NCBI GenBank assembly: GCA_016124795.1
Contig: WGNB01000020.1
Location: forward strand, 1 to 64,000
From: Rhodopseudomonas sp.
GTDB taxonomy: Bacteria; Pseudomonadota; Alphaproteobacteria; Rhizobiales; Xanthobacteraceae
DNA: 64,000 nucleotides
Direction: 5' to 3'
In this document: piece after piece, positions 16,761 to 25,711 of the stretch
Position numbering within the stretch: position 1 is the first letter of the stretch
Layout of the letters: each line of letters starts with the position of its first letter
Notes under the pieces: generated by a model
Database searches by the model: none
What the model was told of the DNA's origin: nothing
The model's input: the letters and a program-made list of their open reading frames with translations, nothing else
Made by a program: the position numbers and the translations under genes

Positions 16761-17618
16761 TTACGCCGCCGCATGTTCCAGCGCGCGGCGCACTACGGCG
16801 CGCACTAGATCGCGGCGATAGGCGGCATCGGTCTGATGATCCTCGAGCGGATCGATCGCTTCGCTCGCCGCCTGCGCGGCGGCGCGGAATGCCGCATCGC
16901 CCGGCGTTTGTCCGTTGAGCGCGGCTTCGGCTTCCGGAATGCGGCGCGGCGACGGTTCGGCACCGCCGACGCCGACATGGGCTTCCGCGATCCGGCCGTC
17001 CTCCAGCCGATAAGTGACCAGCGACGCCGACATCGCGAAGTCGCCGGCGCGCCGGCTGAATTCGTTGAAGCCGAATTTGGCGTCGGCCGCGAGCAGTGGC
17101 AGGCGCACTTCGCTGAGCAATTCGTCTTCTTCCAGCACCGTTGACATGATGCCGTCGAAATAATCCGGCGCGGCGATCTCGCGCACGCCGCGCGTGCTGC
17201 GCGCGACCATCGTCGCGTCGAGCGTGGCGGCGGTCAGGCACCATTCCGACGACGGGTCGGCATGCGCCAGGCTGCCGCAGAAAGTGCCGCGCATCCGGAT
17301 CGGATAATGCGCGATGTGGCGGGCGACGAAGCTCAACAGCGCGCCGAGCGGATTGTCGGTGACCGGCTTGTGAAAGGCGGCGTGGCGGACGCGTGCGCCG
17401 ATGGTCAGCGTCGTGCCGTCGTTGGCGATCTTGTCGAGCCCCTCGACGGCGTTGATGTCGATGAGATGCGCCGGCTTGGCCAGCCGGAACGCCATGATCG
17501 GCACCAGGCTCTGGCCGCCGGCCAGCACCCGGCCGTCCTGCCCCGCGACCTGCGACAGGATCGCCAGCGCCTCGTCGAGCGTGCGCGGCACATGGTGGAC
17601 GAAGGGCGCGGGCTTCAT
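16761..17618 (-). CDS. FAD-binding medium subunit of a molybdenum hydroxylase (CoxM/XdhB-like)
   Basis: The 285-residue flavin subunit belongs to the xanthine dehydrogenase/CO dehydrogenase family. FAD contacts are visible in VLAGGQSLVPIMAFRLAKP (about 31-49) and the second loop GTFCGSLAHADPSSEW; the C-terminal CO-dehydrogenase flavoprotein domain contains VGVGGAEPSPRRIPEAEAAL. Such proteins shuttle electrons between the 2Fe-2S small subunit and NAD or quinone. No large molybdopterin subunit or 2Fe-2S subunit gene is present in the window, so it is an orphan here. AGGA precedes the ATG. It converges with the OPRT-like gene. Confidence 0.85.
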   Translation of the reverse strand: MKPAPFVHHVPRTLDEALAILSQVAGQDGRVLAGGQSLVPIMAFRLAKPAHLIDINAVEGLDKIANDGTTLTIGARVRHAAFHKPVTDNPLGALLSFVARHIAHYPIRMRGTFCGSLAHADPSSEWCLTAATLDATMVARSTRGVREIAAPDYFDGIMSTVLEEDELLSEVRLPLLAADAKFGFNEFSRRAGDFAMSASLVTYRLEDGRIAEAHVGVGGAEPSPRRIPEAEAALNGQTPGDAAFRAAAQAASEAIDPLEDHQTDAAYRRDLVRAVVRRALEHAAA

Positions 17619-17632
17619 AGGCTTTTTTCCTG

Positions 17633-17682
17633 GCGCGCGATCCGGTCCGAAAACCGGAAGGCCACTTTTCGGGATCGCGCGC
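17633..17682. repeat. Intergenic palindromic repeat, family D
   Basis: The perfect 11-bp arms GCGCGCGATCC (17633-17643) and GGATCGCGCGC (17672-17682) enclose GTCCGAAAACCGGAAGGCCACTTTTC-like sequence. The central CGAAAACCGG / CCACTTTTCGG part matches a short palindrome type common in Rhizobiales intergenic DNA. It lies just upstream of the CoxM-like gene. Confidence 0.75.
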
Positions 17683-17762
17683 GTCCCCTGAAATCGCTTG
17701 TATGCTAACGATCTCGCCGCGCCGGAGTCAACGAGGGCGACGGTGGCCGGCCCCCGCCGGCC

Positions 17763-18560
17763 TCAGGATTTCCGGCGGCCCTGGAATTTCGGCTTTCGCT
17801 TTTCCATGAAGGCGCGCACGCCTTCGGCATAATCGGGCAGCATATTGGCCTGTTTTTGCAGGTCGCGTTCGAGGTCGAGCTGGGTGTCGAGGTCGTTGGT
17901 CGACGAGGCGTTGAGCGCCTGCTTGATTAGCGCGATGCCTTGCGTCGGCGCGATCGAGAAATGCTCGCAAATCCGCCGCGATTCGTAGACCAGCGCGTCG
18001 TCGGCGACGCAGCGCCAGATCAGGCCCCATTCGGCGGCGCGTTCGGCCTTCAGTTCCTGCGCGATCATCGCCAGTCCGCGGGCGCGAGCGTCGCCGACCA
18101 GCCGTGGCAGAAACCAGGTGCCGCCGGAATCGGGCACTAGACCGATGCGGGCGAAGGACTGGATGAAGCTCGCCGATTTGCCGGCCATGACGATGTCGCA
18201 GGCGAGCGCGATATTCGCCCCGGCCCCGGCGGCGACGCCGTTGACGGCGGCGACCACCGGGAAGGGCAGGGCGCGCAGCCGCCGCACCAGCGGATTGTAA
18301 AGCTTCTCCAGCGAGTCGCGCGGCACCGGCGCTTCGCCCGGCTTGAGCACGCGGTCGGCAAGGTCCTGTCCGGCGCAGAAGGCGCGGCCGGCGCCGGTGA
18401 TCATCAGTGCGCGGCAGTCCTCATCGGCCTCGGCGGCATCGATCGCGGCGCGCAGCTCGGCATGCATCGCATCGTTGAAGCAGTTGAGTTTGTCGGGCCG
18501 GTTGAGTGTGAGAATGCGATAGCCGACTTCGAGCTGGGTCAGGACGAGGGGGGCGGTCAT
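17763..18560 (-). CDS. Enoyl-CoA hydratase/isomerase family protein, PaaG-like
   Basis: The 265-residue crotonase-fold enzyme has the CoA/oxyanion-hole motifs GAGRAFCAGQDLADR (about 56-70) and NGVAAGAGANIALACDI (about 107-123), then FARIGLVPDSGGTWFLPRLVG, which strongly resembles PaaG (ring-epoxide isomerase of phenylacetyl-CoA catabolism). The acidic residue after PDSGG is absent, as in isomerase-type members. No paaABCDE genes are nearby, so the substrate is uncertain; any acyl-CoA isomerase or hydratase role is possible. GGAG lies eight bases before the ATG. It is separated from the next upstream gene by a family C repeat. Confidence 0.8.
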   Translation of the reverse strand: MTAPLVLTQLEVGYRILTLNRPDKLNCFNDAMHAELRAAIDAAEADEDCRALMITGAGRAFCAGQDLADRVLKPGEAPVPRDSLEKLYNPLVRRLRALPFPVVAAVNGVAAGAGANIALACDIVMAGKSASFIQSFARIGLVPDSGGTWFLPRLVGDARARGLAMIAQELKAERAAEWGLIWRCVADDALVYESRRICEHFSIAPTQGIALIKQALNASSTNDLDTQLDLERDLQKQANMLPDYAEGVRAFMEKRKPKFQGRRKS

Positions 18561-18590
18561 GGGGTCGGCTCCGGCGAAGGCAAAAGCGTG

Positions 18591-18671
18591 TTATGGCCGG
18601 GCTTGTCCCGGCCGGCCCGCGAGCGGGTTCGCAGTGCTATCCCAGCGGGGATCGCCGGGACAAGCCCGGTC
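18591..18671. repeat. Intergenic palindromic repeat, family C copy 2
   Basis: TTATGGCCGGGCTTGTCCCGGCC at the left pairs with GGGACAAGCCCGGTCAC at the right. The right end abuts the stop codon of the DUF1932 dehydrogenase gene on the minus strand. Confidence 0.8.
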
Positions 18672-19509
18672 ACTTCCCGACGAACGCATCCATCATGGCG
18701 ATCTCGGTCTTGTCGCCGTCGAAATCCGCGGCGATGCGCTCGTAGAACCGGGCGGCGGCCGACAACATCGCGTGTTCGGGAAAATCCGCGCCGACAAAGG
18801 TGGAGATTTCATCGAGTTCGGCGACCCAGCGATAGGCCTTGGCATACATGCCGGGCGTCTGTCGGGTGAGAAAGCCATGCAGGCCGGGAATGCTCTCGGC
18901 CATCTCGGCTTTCAGCGCCTCGGCCGAACCGCCACGCGTCGCCGCCAGCATCATCGCCGCGCCGAGCGCGGTGAAGCCTTTGGTGATGCCGGCGTAAGAC
19001 ATCTTCAGCGCCGAGGCGGCGGTCAGTGGACCGTCGAGCAGCCGCACGTCCAGCCCGTAATCGTTAAGCGCGGCGAGCGCCTGGGCGTCCGGACCCGAGG
19101 CATAGAACCGCGTATTGGTCGAACCCGGCTTCGGCGGCGGGCCGATGATGCCGGCATCGACAAAGCGGCAGCCGGTTGCCGCGATAACAGCGGCCACCGC
19201 CATGGCGGTCGGCGGCGAGATCGCGTTGCAATCGACATAGACCGTCTTCTTCGTAGCGGCCGTCAACGCCGGCGCCAGCCGTTGCGCCAAAGCCAGCGCC
19301 TCGCCGGGCGGGACGATCGACAGCAGCAGATCGGCCTGCGCCAGGTCGCTGTCGTCGGCCGCCTGCATCCCGGCTTCCGTCGCGCGTTTGGCGGTCGCTT
19401 GGCTGCGGCCGGCGAGCGAGGTCAGCACCGTCACCTTGTATTCGGCAAGGCGCTGGCCGACGCCGGCGCCCATATTGCCCGGTGCGATAACGGCGACTGA
19501 CAGGGTCAT
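18670..19509 (-). CDS. NAD(P)-dependent dehydrogenase with DUF1932 domain
   Basis: The 279-residue enzyme is a member of the 6-phosphogluconate/3-hydroxyisobutyrate dehydrogenase superfamily. It has a Rossmann fold at residues 4-120 (VAVIAPGNMGAGVGQRLAEY, where APGNMG replaces GxGxMG) and a C-terminal DUF1932 helical domain (ALKMSYAGITKGFTALGAAM). The catalytic-Lys region NxxK corresponds to KMSYAGITKG. It probably oxidises a beta-hydroxy acid. It is in the same direction as the downstream enoyl-CoA hydratase and upstream SDR, which suggests a shared catabolic unit. Confidence 0.8.
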   Translation of the reverse strand: MTLSVAVIAPGNMGAGVGQRLAEYKVTVLTSLAGRSQATAKRATEAGMQAADDSDLAQADLLLSIVPPGEALALAQRLAPALTAATKKTVYVDCNAISPPTAMAVAAVIAATGCRFVDAGIIGPPPKPGSTNTRFYASGPDAQALAALNDYGLDVRLLDGPLTAASALKMSYAGITKGFTALGAAMMLAATRGGSAEALKAEMAESIPGLHGFLTRQTPGMYAKAYRWVAELDEISTFVGADFPEHAMLSAAARFYERIAADFDGDKTEIAMMDAFVGK

Positions 19510-19555
19510 GCTGAAACTTCCACGTTGGCGAACGATCGAAAGCCGGTGCTTCTGT

Positions 19556-20341
19556 TTACGACCCGGTCACGCCGCCGTCGAGATTGATGCTCTGGCCGGT
19601 GACGAAGGCTGAGGCGGTCGAGGCCAGGAACATCACCGCGCCGACCAGGTCTTCCGGCACTTCCGGTCGGCCGATGCATTGCGCCGCGACGATGCGCTCC
19701 TTCTGTTCGGGCGTGACGGTCTTGCGCTCGATCTCGGTGAAGGTCGCGCCCGGCAAAATCGCGTTGACGGTGATGTTGTCGGGGCCGAGTTCGCGGGCCA
19801 TCGACAGGCTCATGCCGATCAGCGCCGACTTGGTGGCGATGTAGTGCAGGTAATTCGGCCGGCCGAGCCGGACCGCGCCCGAGGCGATATTGATGATCCG
19901 GCCCCATTTGGCCTTGCGCATCGCCGGCAGCACGGCGCGGGCGCAGAGGAACGGGCCGGTCAGGTTGACGCGCAGCACCTGCTCCCATTCCGCGACCGGA
20001 ATCTGGTCGAAGGGCCGCATCGCCAGCGTCGAGAAGATGCCGGCATTATTGATGAGCACGTCGATGCGGCCATATTCGTCGGTCGCGACCTCGACCATCT
20101 CCTTGATCGAGGCTTCGTCGGCGACATCGGTGGTCACCGCCAGCGCCTGACCGCCGGCCGCCATGATCTCGGCCGAGACCTTGGCGGCGCTGTCTTCGTT
20201 ACGCTCGGCGATCACGACCTTTGCTCCGGCCAGTCCGAAAGCCTTGGCGAAGACCCGGCCGATGCCCTGGCCGCCGCCGGTGATGATGACGACGCGGTCC
20301 TTGTGCGACGGGAAGACGATGTTTTGCAGGTCGGGGGTCAT
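19556..20341 (-). CDS. SDR family oxidoreductase (FabG-like)
   Basis: The classical short-chain dehydrogenase/reductase has 261 residues. It has the nucleotide motif TGGGQGIG near residue 23, NNAGIF at about 98 and the catalytic Ser/Tyr/Lys (NIASGAVR, YLHYIATKSAL), followed by PGATFTE. I chose the ATG at 20341, preceded by GAAAGG six bases upstream, over the ORF track start at 20365, which lies at the edge of a palindromic repeat. It likely oxidises or reduces a hydroxyacyl substrate using NAD(P)H. It is in a row with the DUF1932 dehydrogenase and the flavoprotein on the same strand. Confidence 0.88.
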   Translation of the reverse strand: MTPDLQNIVFPSHKDRVVIITGGGQGIGRVFAKAFGLAGAKVVIAERNEDSAAKVSAEIMAAGGQALAVTTDVADEASIKEMVEVATDEYGRIDVLINNAGIFSTLAMRPFDQIPVAEWEQVLRVNLTGPFLCARAVLPAMRKAKWGRIINIASGAVRLGRPNYLHYIATKSALIGMSLSMARELGPDNITVNAILPGATFTEIERKTVTPEQKERIVAAQCIGRPEVPEDLVGAVMFLASTASAFVTGQSINLDGGVTGS

Positions 20342-20360
20342 GGCGTGCCTTTCATTCTCT

Positions 20361-20468
20361 GTCATTCCGGGGCGTGCGCGCAGCGCGGCGAACCCGGAAC
20401 CCGGATCGGGATTCGGAATGTCTTATCCGGATTCCGGGTTCGGCGCTTCGCGCCGCCCCGGAATGACG
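20361..20468. repeat. Intergenic palindromic repeat, family B copy 2
   Basis: GTCATTCCGGGGCGTGCGCG at the left and CGCGCCGCCCCGGAATGAC at the right, with inner AACCCGGAA / TTCCGGGTT arms. It occupies nearly the whole gap between the flavoprotein and SDR genes. Confidence 0.88.
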
Positions 20469-20493
20469 GGGGTCTCAATTCGGTCTTCAGGAT

Positions 20494-22140
20494 CTAAGCG
20501 GTTTTTGCGTTGCTAACGTGTCGTTCCAGCGCCTCGCGCGCATTGGCCGGCACCCACCACGGCTTGATGCCGAGCTGTTCGGCGATGATGCCGGCGGTGA
20601 TGTAACCCGAACCGCCGGAGATCGCGCCGCCGGGGTGACCGGCCGAGCCGGCGTTATACAGGTTCGGGATCGGCGAGCGATAGCCGAAATGGTCGTACAT
20701 CACCTGCTCGGCATTGAAGGCGCCCATGAAAATGTCGCCGCCGCGCATGTTGACCAGTTCCTGGGTATATTCGCGGCCGGTGTAGATATAGCGGCCAAGG
20801 ATGTTGTCCTTGGTCATGTTCGGGCAATAGCGCCGCCAGACCTCCTCGATCCGGTCGGAGAACTCTTCCTTGAAGGTCTCGTAGGAGCGGTCGCCGATCG
20901 CCGGATCGAGCGGCATCACATGCCATGAATAAGTCGTGTGCTTGCCGGGCGGCGCCTGCGTCGGGTCGAGCAGGCTCAACGGCCCCGAGCCGAACTGGAC
21001 GATCTGCGGCACCCGGCCGGCCTTGACGTCTTCGTGGGCGGCGAACAGGTCTTCCATGGTCTCGGCGCCGATCGACCATTTCAGGGTGCGGTTGATGTTG
21101 GGGTCGAAGCTCTCGGCGGCGAAGCGCGGACTTTCGTTGAGCGCGTGATGCAGGCCGAACAGGCTCCAGGGCGTGTACTGGAAATTGTCGATCTTGTTGA
21201 GGAAGGCGGTCGGCAACTGGTCGCGGCCGACCAGCTTCTCGAAGGTCTGGTGGACGTCGAGGGTCGAGGCGACAAACTGTCGCGCCCGCACGGTGCGGCC
21301 GTCGACGAGCTGAATGCCGGTGGCGCGGCCGTTCTCGATGACGATCTTGTCGATGTTCACTTGCGGCTGGAAGTGACCGCCATTGGCGATGAAGCTTTCC
21401 ATCAGCCCGCGCGCCAGGTTGAACGAACCGCCTTCGCAAAGCTGATAGCCGCTTTCGAGATCGAAGGCGCGGATCAGCGAGCCCATCGGCGAGGTCTTCG
21501 ACAGCGTATCGGTCAGCCAGGTGCCGAACAGCGAGACCTTGAACAGGAACAGCAACTGGACGTGTTCGTTCTCGAACAGTTCGCCGACCATATCGAGCGG
21601 CTGGCGATTGGCGACGGCGAGAAATTCACGGCCGAGTTCGGTCTGGTTCAGCAGCGCCTCGCGTTCCGCCTGCGGCAGCGGCTCGGCGTAACGCTCGGCC
21701 ATGAAGATTTCGGCGGTGATCTTTTCCGCTTTCCGGTTCCATTCGCGGAACGTCTCGGCGTCTTTCCGGGAGAAGCGCGCGATATTGGCGAGCGATTCTT
21801 CAAGATCGCGGCCGAGCACCAGGGCGGTGCCGTCGAGATGCGCCTGCCCGAACTCGTAGCGCGGCGTGATGTAGTTGACGGTATTACCGAGTTCGAGGTC
21901 CTTGAACCAGGGCGTCTCGCTGATGTGGAAATGATTGATCGAATGCAGGTTGTGATAGAAGCCCGGCAGCGTCATTTCACGGGTGCACAGGCCGCCGCCG
22001 TAAGTCAGCCGTCGCTCGACCAGCAGAATGTCGAGGCCGGCCTTGGCCAGATAGCTGCCGAGAATCAGGCCGTGATGACCGGCGCCGATAATGATTCCGT
22101 TGTAAGTTTTTTCGAGCGTCTTTTGTCCGGTCTTGATCAC
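20494..22140 (-). CDS. Phytoene-desaturase-like FAD-dependent oxidoreductase
   Basis: The 548-residue flavoprotein belongs to the CrtI/COG1233 group. The N-terminal FAD dinucleotide motif is YNGIIIGAGHHGLILGSYLAKAG with the acidic ribose contact in LLVERR. The C-terminal FAD signature is NLYNAGSAGHPGGAISGGSGY. I prefer GTG 22140 (MIKTGQ...) to TTG 22155 because the sequence TTGAGGAG serves as its ribosome site seven bases upstream. No carotenoid genes accompany it, so a carotenoid role is unlikely. It probably oxidises a catabolic substrate related to the neighbouring dehydrogenases. It is divergent from the second transporter operon. Confidence 0.82.
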   Translation of the reverse strand: MIKTGQKTLEKTYNGIIIGAGHHGLILGSYLAKAGLDILLVERRLTYGGGLCTREMTLPGFYHNLHSINHFHISETPWFKDLELGNTVNYITPRYEFGQAHLDGTALVLGRDLEESLANIARFSRKDAETFREWNRKAEKITAEIFMAERYAEPLPQAEREALLNQTELGREFLAVANRQPLDMVGELFENEHVQLLFLFKVSLFGTWLTDTLSKTSPMGSLIRAFDLESGYQLCEGGSFNLARGLMESFIANGGHFQPQVNIDKIVIENGRATGIQLVDGRTVRARQFVASTLDVHQTFEKLVGRDQLPTAFLNKIDNFQYTPWSLFGLHHALNESPRFAAESFDPNINRTLKWSIGAETMEDLFAAHEDVKAGRVPQIVQFGSGPLSLLDPTQAPPGKHTTYSWHVMPLDPAIGDRSYETFKEEFSDRIEEVWRRYCPNMTKDNILGRYIYTGREYTQELVNMRGGDIFMGAFNAEQVMYDHFGYRSPIPNLYNAGSAGHPGGAISGGSGYITAGIIAEQLGIKPWWVPANAREALERHVSNAKTA

Positions 22141-22426
22141 GTCTGGGCTCCTCAAGCGCTTCCCGAATTATATTTCGTTGCGGCCCTCTTGAGGGCCGTG
22201 GTGGGCAGATTGCCGAGGCGGCGGTCGGACGGTCAATGCCTGCTGTTGCATGGCTTTTCCGCCCCGGCGCAGGCTGCTTTCGCAGTCCGAAGGCGACCGG
22301 ATAGAGCCGTTGACGGGACGGTTCAGGGCGGGCGGCGTGCGGGCGCGGCTGGACCTGCCGGCAATAAACCCGTTAGATTAACGACCTAAAGCAATAGGGG
22401 CCAAAGAGCCCACGGGGAGGACTATA
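22141..22426. promoter_or_regulatory. Divergent intergenic region with 8-bp palindrome
   Basis: This 286-base gap holds promoters for both the flavoprotein (minus) and the second transporter operon (plus). A perfect inverted repeat CGGCCCTC-TT-GAGGGCCG lies at 22181-22198, about 40 bases from the GTG of the flavoprotein gene. It could be an operator or a leader hairpin. I see no gene here. Confidence 0.4.
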
Positions 22427-23614
22427 ATGCATAAGACCCTTATCGCCGCGGGCGCGGCGCTGCTGCTGGCCGCGAGCCCGGTCATCAGCCCGGCGATGGC
22501 GCAGAAGAAATCCATCAAGATCGGTTTTGTCTCGACCTTCAGCGGACCGGTTGCCGTCATTGGCAACAACATGCGCGACAGCTTCGAACTGGCGCTAGAC
22601 CACATGGGCCGCAAGATGGGCGGTCTGCCGGTCGAAGTGATTTACGAAGACGACGGCTTCAAACCGGAGATCGGCAAGCAGAAGACCGAGAAGCTGATCG
22701 AATCCGATCACGTCGACTTCATCGCCGGCTATATCTGGTCGAACGTGCTGCTGGCTTCGCTGAAGCCGATCGTCGACTCCAAGACCTTCCTGGTGATCGC
22801 CAATGCCGGCCCGTCGCAGGTTGCCGGCGAACTGTGCTCACCGACGGTGTTCTCGACATCGTGGCAGAACGACCAGACGCCGCAGGCCATGGGTCTTTAC
22901 ATGAACTCGAAGGGTGTCAAATCGGTCTATCTGATCGGCCCGAACTATGCCGCCGGCAAGGACATGCTCAAGGGCGTCGCGTCGACCTTCAAGGGCAAGG
23001 TGGTCGGTCAGGACCTCACCACCTGGCCGTCGCAACTCGACTTCTCGGCCGAACTCGCCAAGGCCAAGGCCGCCAACCCCGATGCGGTGTTCGTGTTCTA
23101 TCCGGGCAAGGCCGGCGTCCAGTTCCTGGCGCAATACGCCCAGGCCGGTTTGAAGGGCAAGATCCCGCTCTACACCGCCTTCACCATCGACGAACTGTCG
23201 CTGCCCTTGCAGAAGGATCTCGCGCTCGGCGTGCCGGGTGCGCAGGAATGGGTCAACGACCTGCCGAACGATGCCAACAAGAAATATGTCGCCGACTTCA
23301 TCAAGAAGTATCCCGGCCACAAGCCGTCGTTCTACGGCGCGCAGTCCTATGACGCCGCCAATCTGATCGCTTCGGCGGTCAACGCGGTGAAGGGCGACCT
23401 GTCCGACAAGGCCAAGGTGCAGAAGGCGCTGGAGAAGGCCGATTTCAAATCGGTGCGCGGTAACTTCAAGTTCGGCAACAATCACATGCCGATCCAGAAC
23501 TTCTACCTGCAGGACGTGGTCAAGGACGCCAAGGGCGACTTCGTGCTCAAGACCGTCGCCACGATCGTCAAGGACAACCAGGACAGCTTCCACGACAAGT
23601 GCCCGATGAAATAA
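22427..23614 (+). CDS. Liv-type ABC transporter substrate-binding protein, second system
   Basis: This is a 395-residue periplasmic binding protein with the Peripla_BP_6 fold. Its signal peptide ends SPAMA before QKKSIKIGFVSTFSGPVAVIGNN. GGGGAGG lies six bases before the ATG. Two mature cysteines (GELCSPTVF and the C-terminal HDKCPMK) could form a disulfide. The motif SFYGAQSYDAANLI is typical of aromatic/carboxylate-binding Liv homologues. It heads a full five-gene transporter. The adjacent dehydrogenases and flavoprotein probably act on its cargo (inference). Confidence 0.9.
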   Translation: MHKTLIAAGAALLLAASPVISPAMAQKKSIKIGFVSTFSGPVAVIGNNMRDSFELALDHMGRKMGGLPVEVIYEDDGFKPEIGKQKTEKLIESDHVDFIAGYIWSNVLLASLKPIVDSKTFLVIANAGPSQVAGELCSPTVFSTSWQNDQTPQAMGLYMNSKGVKSVYLIGPNYAAGKDMLKGVASTFKGKVVGQDLTTWPSQLDFSAELAKAKAANPDAVFVFYPGKAGVQFLAQYAQAGLKGKIPLYTAFTIDELSLPLQKDLALGVPGAQEWVNDLPNDANKKYVADFIKKYPGHKPSFYGAQSYDAANLIASAVNAVKGDLSDKAKVQKALEKADFKSVRGNFKFGNNHMPIQNFYLQDVVKDAKGDFVLKTVATIVKDNQDSFHDKCPMK

Positions 23615-23637
23615 CCGGGTGGCGTTGCGGCCAGGGC

Positions 23638-23672
23638 GGCGGAAGCGGGAACGTTTCCGCCGTTTTGGTTTT
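23638..23672 (+). terminator. Intrinsic terminator/attenuator after binding-protein gene
   Basis: A GGCGGAA / TTCCGCC stem with a 10-base loop is followed by GTTTTGGTTTT. It lies 24 bases behind the binding-protein stop and ahead of the permease genes, so it likely lowers membrane-subunit expression relative to the binding protein. Confidence 0.7.
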
Positions 23673-23680
23673 CACGCCGG

Positions 23681-23786
23681 TTATTCCGGGACGGCCCGAA
23701 AGGGCCGGACTCGGAATCCAGATTACTGGAACGGTGTTTGGTTCTGGATTCCGGGTTTGCTCGCTGCGCTCGCGCCCCGGAATGAC
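23681..23786. repeat. Intergenic palindromic repeat, family B copy 3
   Basis: TTATTCCGGGACGGCCC at the left and GCGCCCCGGAATGAC at the right, with inner GGAATCCAG / CTGGATTCC arms. It is inserted between the attenuator and livH of the second transporter. Confidence 0.85.
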
Positions 23787-23828
23787 GGCGCCAAGTTTGC
23801 ACGACAATTGCATCACATCTGAGCGACC

Positions 23829-24746
23829 ATGACCCTTTTCATCGAACAATGTCTGAACGGCCTGCAATTCGGTCTGCTGCTTTTCATGCTGGCGGCCGGG
23901 TTGACGCTGGTGTTCGGAATCATGGACCTGGTTAATCTGGCGCACGGTTCGCTCTATATGGTCGGCGCCTATTTCGCCGCCACTTTCGCGGCCTGGACCG
24001 GCAGTTTCGTGCTCGGCGCGATACTGGCGCTGGGCGCGACACTGATGGTCGGCATGGCGGTCGAGGTGATCGCGATGCGACGGCTCTATGGCCGCGACCA
24101 TCTCGACCATGTACTCGGCACCTTCGGCCTGATCCTGTTCTTCGACGAGGCGGTGCGGCTGATCTGGGGACCGGAGGGTTTGAGCCTGCCGCTGCCGTCG
24201 TGGCTTAACCGTTCGATCCAGATTCTGCCCGGCTTTCAATATTCGGCTTACAAATTCTCGATCATCGTGGTGACACTGGTGGTCGCGGGCTTTCTCTATG
24301 CGCTGGTGATGCGGACCCGCATCGGCATGTTGATCCGGGCCGGCGCGTCGAACCGCGAAATGGTCGGCGCGCTCGGCGTCAACATCAAGCTGCTCTATAC
24401 GCTGGTGTTCGGCCTCGGCGCGGCGCTCGCCGGTCTCGCCGGCCTGATGCAGGCGCCGATCCTGACCGTGCAGATCGGCATGGGCGAGAATATCCTCATT
24501 CTGGCTTTCGTCGTCACCGTGATCGGCGGCATCGGCTCGGTGCGCGGCGCGCTGGTGGCGGCCTTACTGGTCGGTTTCATCGACACGCTCGGCCGCGCTT
24601 ACCTGCCGAACATTCTTAACGCGATACTGTCGCCGGAGGCGGCTTCGACCGCGGCGCCGGCCTTGTCGTCAATGCTGATCTATCTGCTGATGGCGGTGGT
24701 GCTGATCGTGAAGCCTGAAGGCCTGTTCGCGGCGGGGCAGAAATGA
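23829..24746 (+). CDS. Liv-type permease (LivH-like), second system
   Basis: The 305-residue inner-membrane permease has LTLVFGIMDLVNLAHGSLYMVGAYFA near residues 24-49 and the ATPase-contact loop VTVIGGIGSVRGALVAALLVG near the C-terminus. About eight membrane spans are evident. Its stop overlaps the start of the LivM-like gene (AATGA). It pairs with that subunit to form the translocation path. Confidence 0.92.
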   Translation: MTLFIEQCLNGLQFGLLLFMLAAGLTLVFGIMDLVNLAHGSLYMVGAYFAATFAAWTGSFVLGAILALGATLMVGMAVEVIAMRRLYGRDHLDHVLGTFGLILFFDEAVRLIWGPEGLSLPLPSWLNRSIQILPGFQYSAYKFSIIVVTLVVAGFLYALVMRTRIGMLIRAGASNREMVGALGVNIKLLYTLVFGLGAALAGLAGLMQAPILTVQIGMGENILILAFVVTVIGGIGSVRGALVAALLVGFIDTLGRAYLPNILNAILSPEAASTAAPALSSMLIYLLMAVVLIVKPEGLFAAGQK

Positions 24747-25711
24747 TGCCCGCGCTCACCGTTCGCAATATCGTTGTCGCCGTGTTGCTGGTCGCGCTGG
24801 CTTTACTGCCCCTCTATGCGCAACTGGCGCATGACCGCTTCCTGCTGACGCTGTTCACCCGTATCGTCATCCTGGCGATGGCGGCGGTCAGCCTCAATCT
24901 CATTCTCGGCTTCGGCGGCATGATGAGTTTCGGCCATGCCGCCTATCTCGGCATCGGCGGTTATGCCGTCGGCATGCTGGCGCATGAGCATGTCTATTCC
25001 GGCTTCGTGCAATGGCCCGTCGCGCTCGGCGCGTCCGCCTTGTTCGCGCTGGTGATCGGGGCCTTGTCGCTGCGCACGCGCGGCGTCTATTTTATCATGA
25101 TCACACTCGCCTTCGCGCAGATGGCCTATTATGTCGTTTCCGGCATCGCGCGCTACGGCGGCGACGACGGGCTGACGATCTACAAGCGCAGCCAGTTCGT
25201 CGCACCGCTCGATCTGTCGAACAAGACGCAGTTCTATTATGTCTGTCTGGTGCTGTTGTTCGGCGCGATCTATCTGGTCTGGCGGCTGATCAATTCGCGG
25301 TTCGGCCTGGCCTTGCAGGGCATCCGTTCGAACGAATTGCGGATGCGGGCGATCGGCTTCCCGACCTATCGCTACCGACTGACCGCCTTCGTCATCGCCG
25401 GCACGCTGTGTGGGCTGGCCGGCGCGCTGCTTGCCAACCATACCGACTTCGTTTCGCCGGCGATGATGTATTGGACCCGCTCCGGCGATCTCATCATCAT
25501 GGTGGTGCTCGGCGGCATGGGCTCGGCGATTGGGCCGGTGATCGGCGCGGTGGCGCTGTTGGTGCTGGAGGAAACGCTGTCCGGCATCACCGAATATTGG
25601 CAGATCATTCTCGGGCCGCTGCTGTTGCTGGTGGTGCTGTTCGCGCGTGGCGGCATCGATGGCCTGCTGATGAAGGTCGGGCGTCGGCAAGATGATGAGG
25701 TGCGGTCATGA
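24743..25711 (+). CDS. Liv-type permease (LivM-like), second system
   Basis: The 322-residue permease has the conserved LNLILGFGGMMSFGHAAYLGIGGYAVG and the C-terminal VVLGGMGSAIGPVIGAVAL loop. Two adjacent ATG codons (24743 and 24746) could serve as start; the first overlaps the livH stop. The C-terminus overlaps the next ATG by four bases. Confidence 0.92.
   Translation: MMPALTVRNIVVAVLLVALALLPLYAQLAHDRFLLTLFTRIVILAMAAVSLNLILGFGGMMSFGHAAYLGIGGYAVGMLAHEHVYSGFVQWPVALGASALFALVIGALSLRTRGVYFIMITLAFAQMAYYVVSGIARYGGDDGLTIYKRSQFVAPLDLSNKTQFYYVCLVLLFGAIYLVWRLINSRFGLALQGIRSNELRMRAIGFPTYRYRLTAFVIAGTLCGLAGALLANHTDFVSPAMMYWTRSGDLIIMVVLGGMGSAIGPVIGAVALLVLEETLSGITEYWQIILGPLLLLVVLFARGGIDGLLMKVGRRQDDEVRS

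Noticed and set aside
20494-22140. Carotenoid biosynthesis (crtI)
   Set aside because: No crtB, crtE or other carotenoid genes nearby; the fold family is broad.
20938-22389. 483-residue plus-strand ORF opposite the flavoprotein gene
   Set aside because: The minus-strand frame has both FAD signatures; the plus frame has no recognisable domain.
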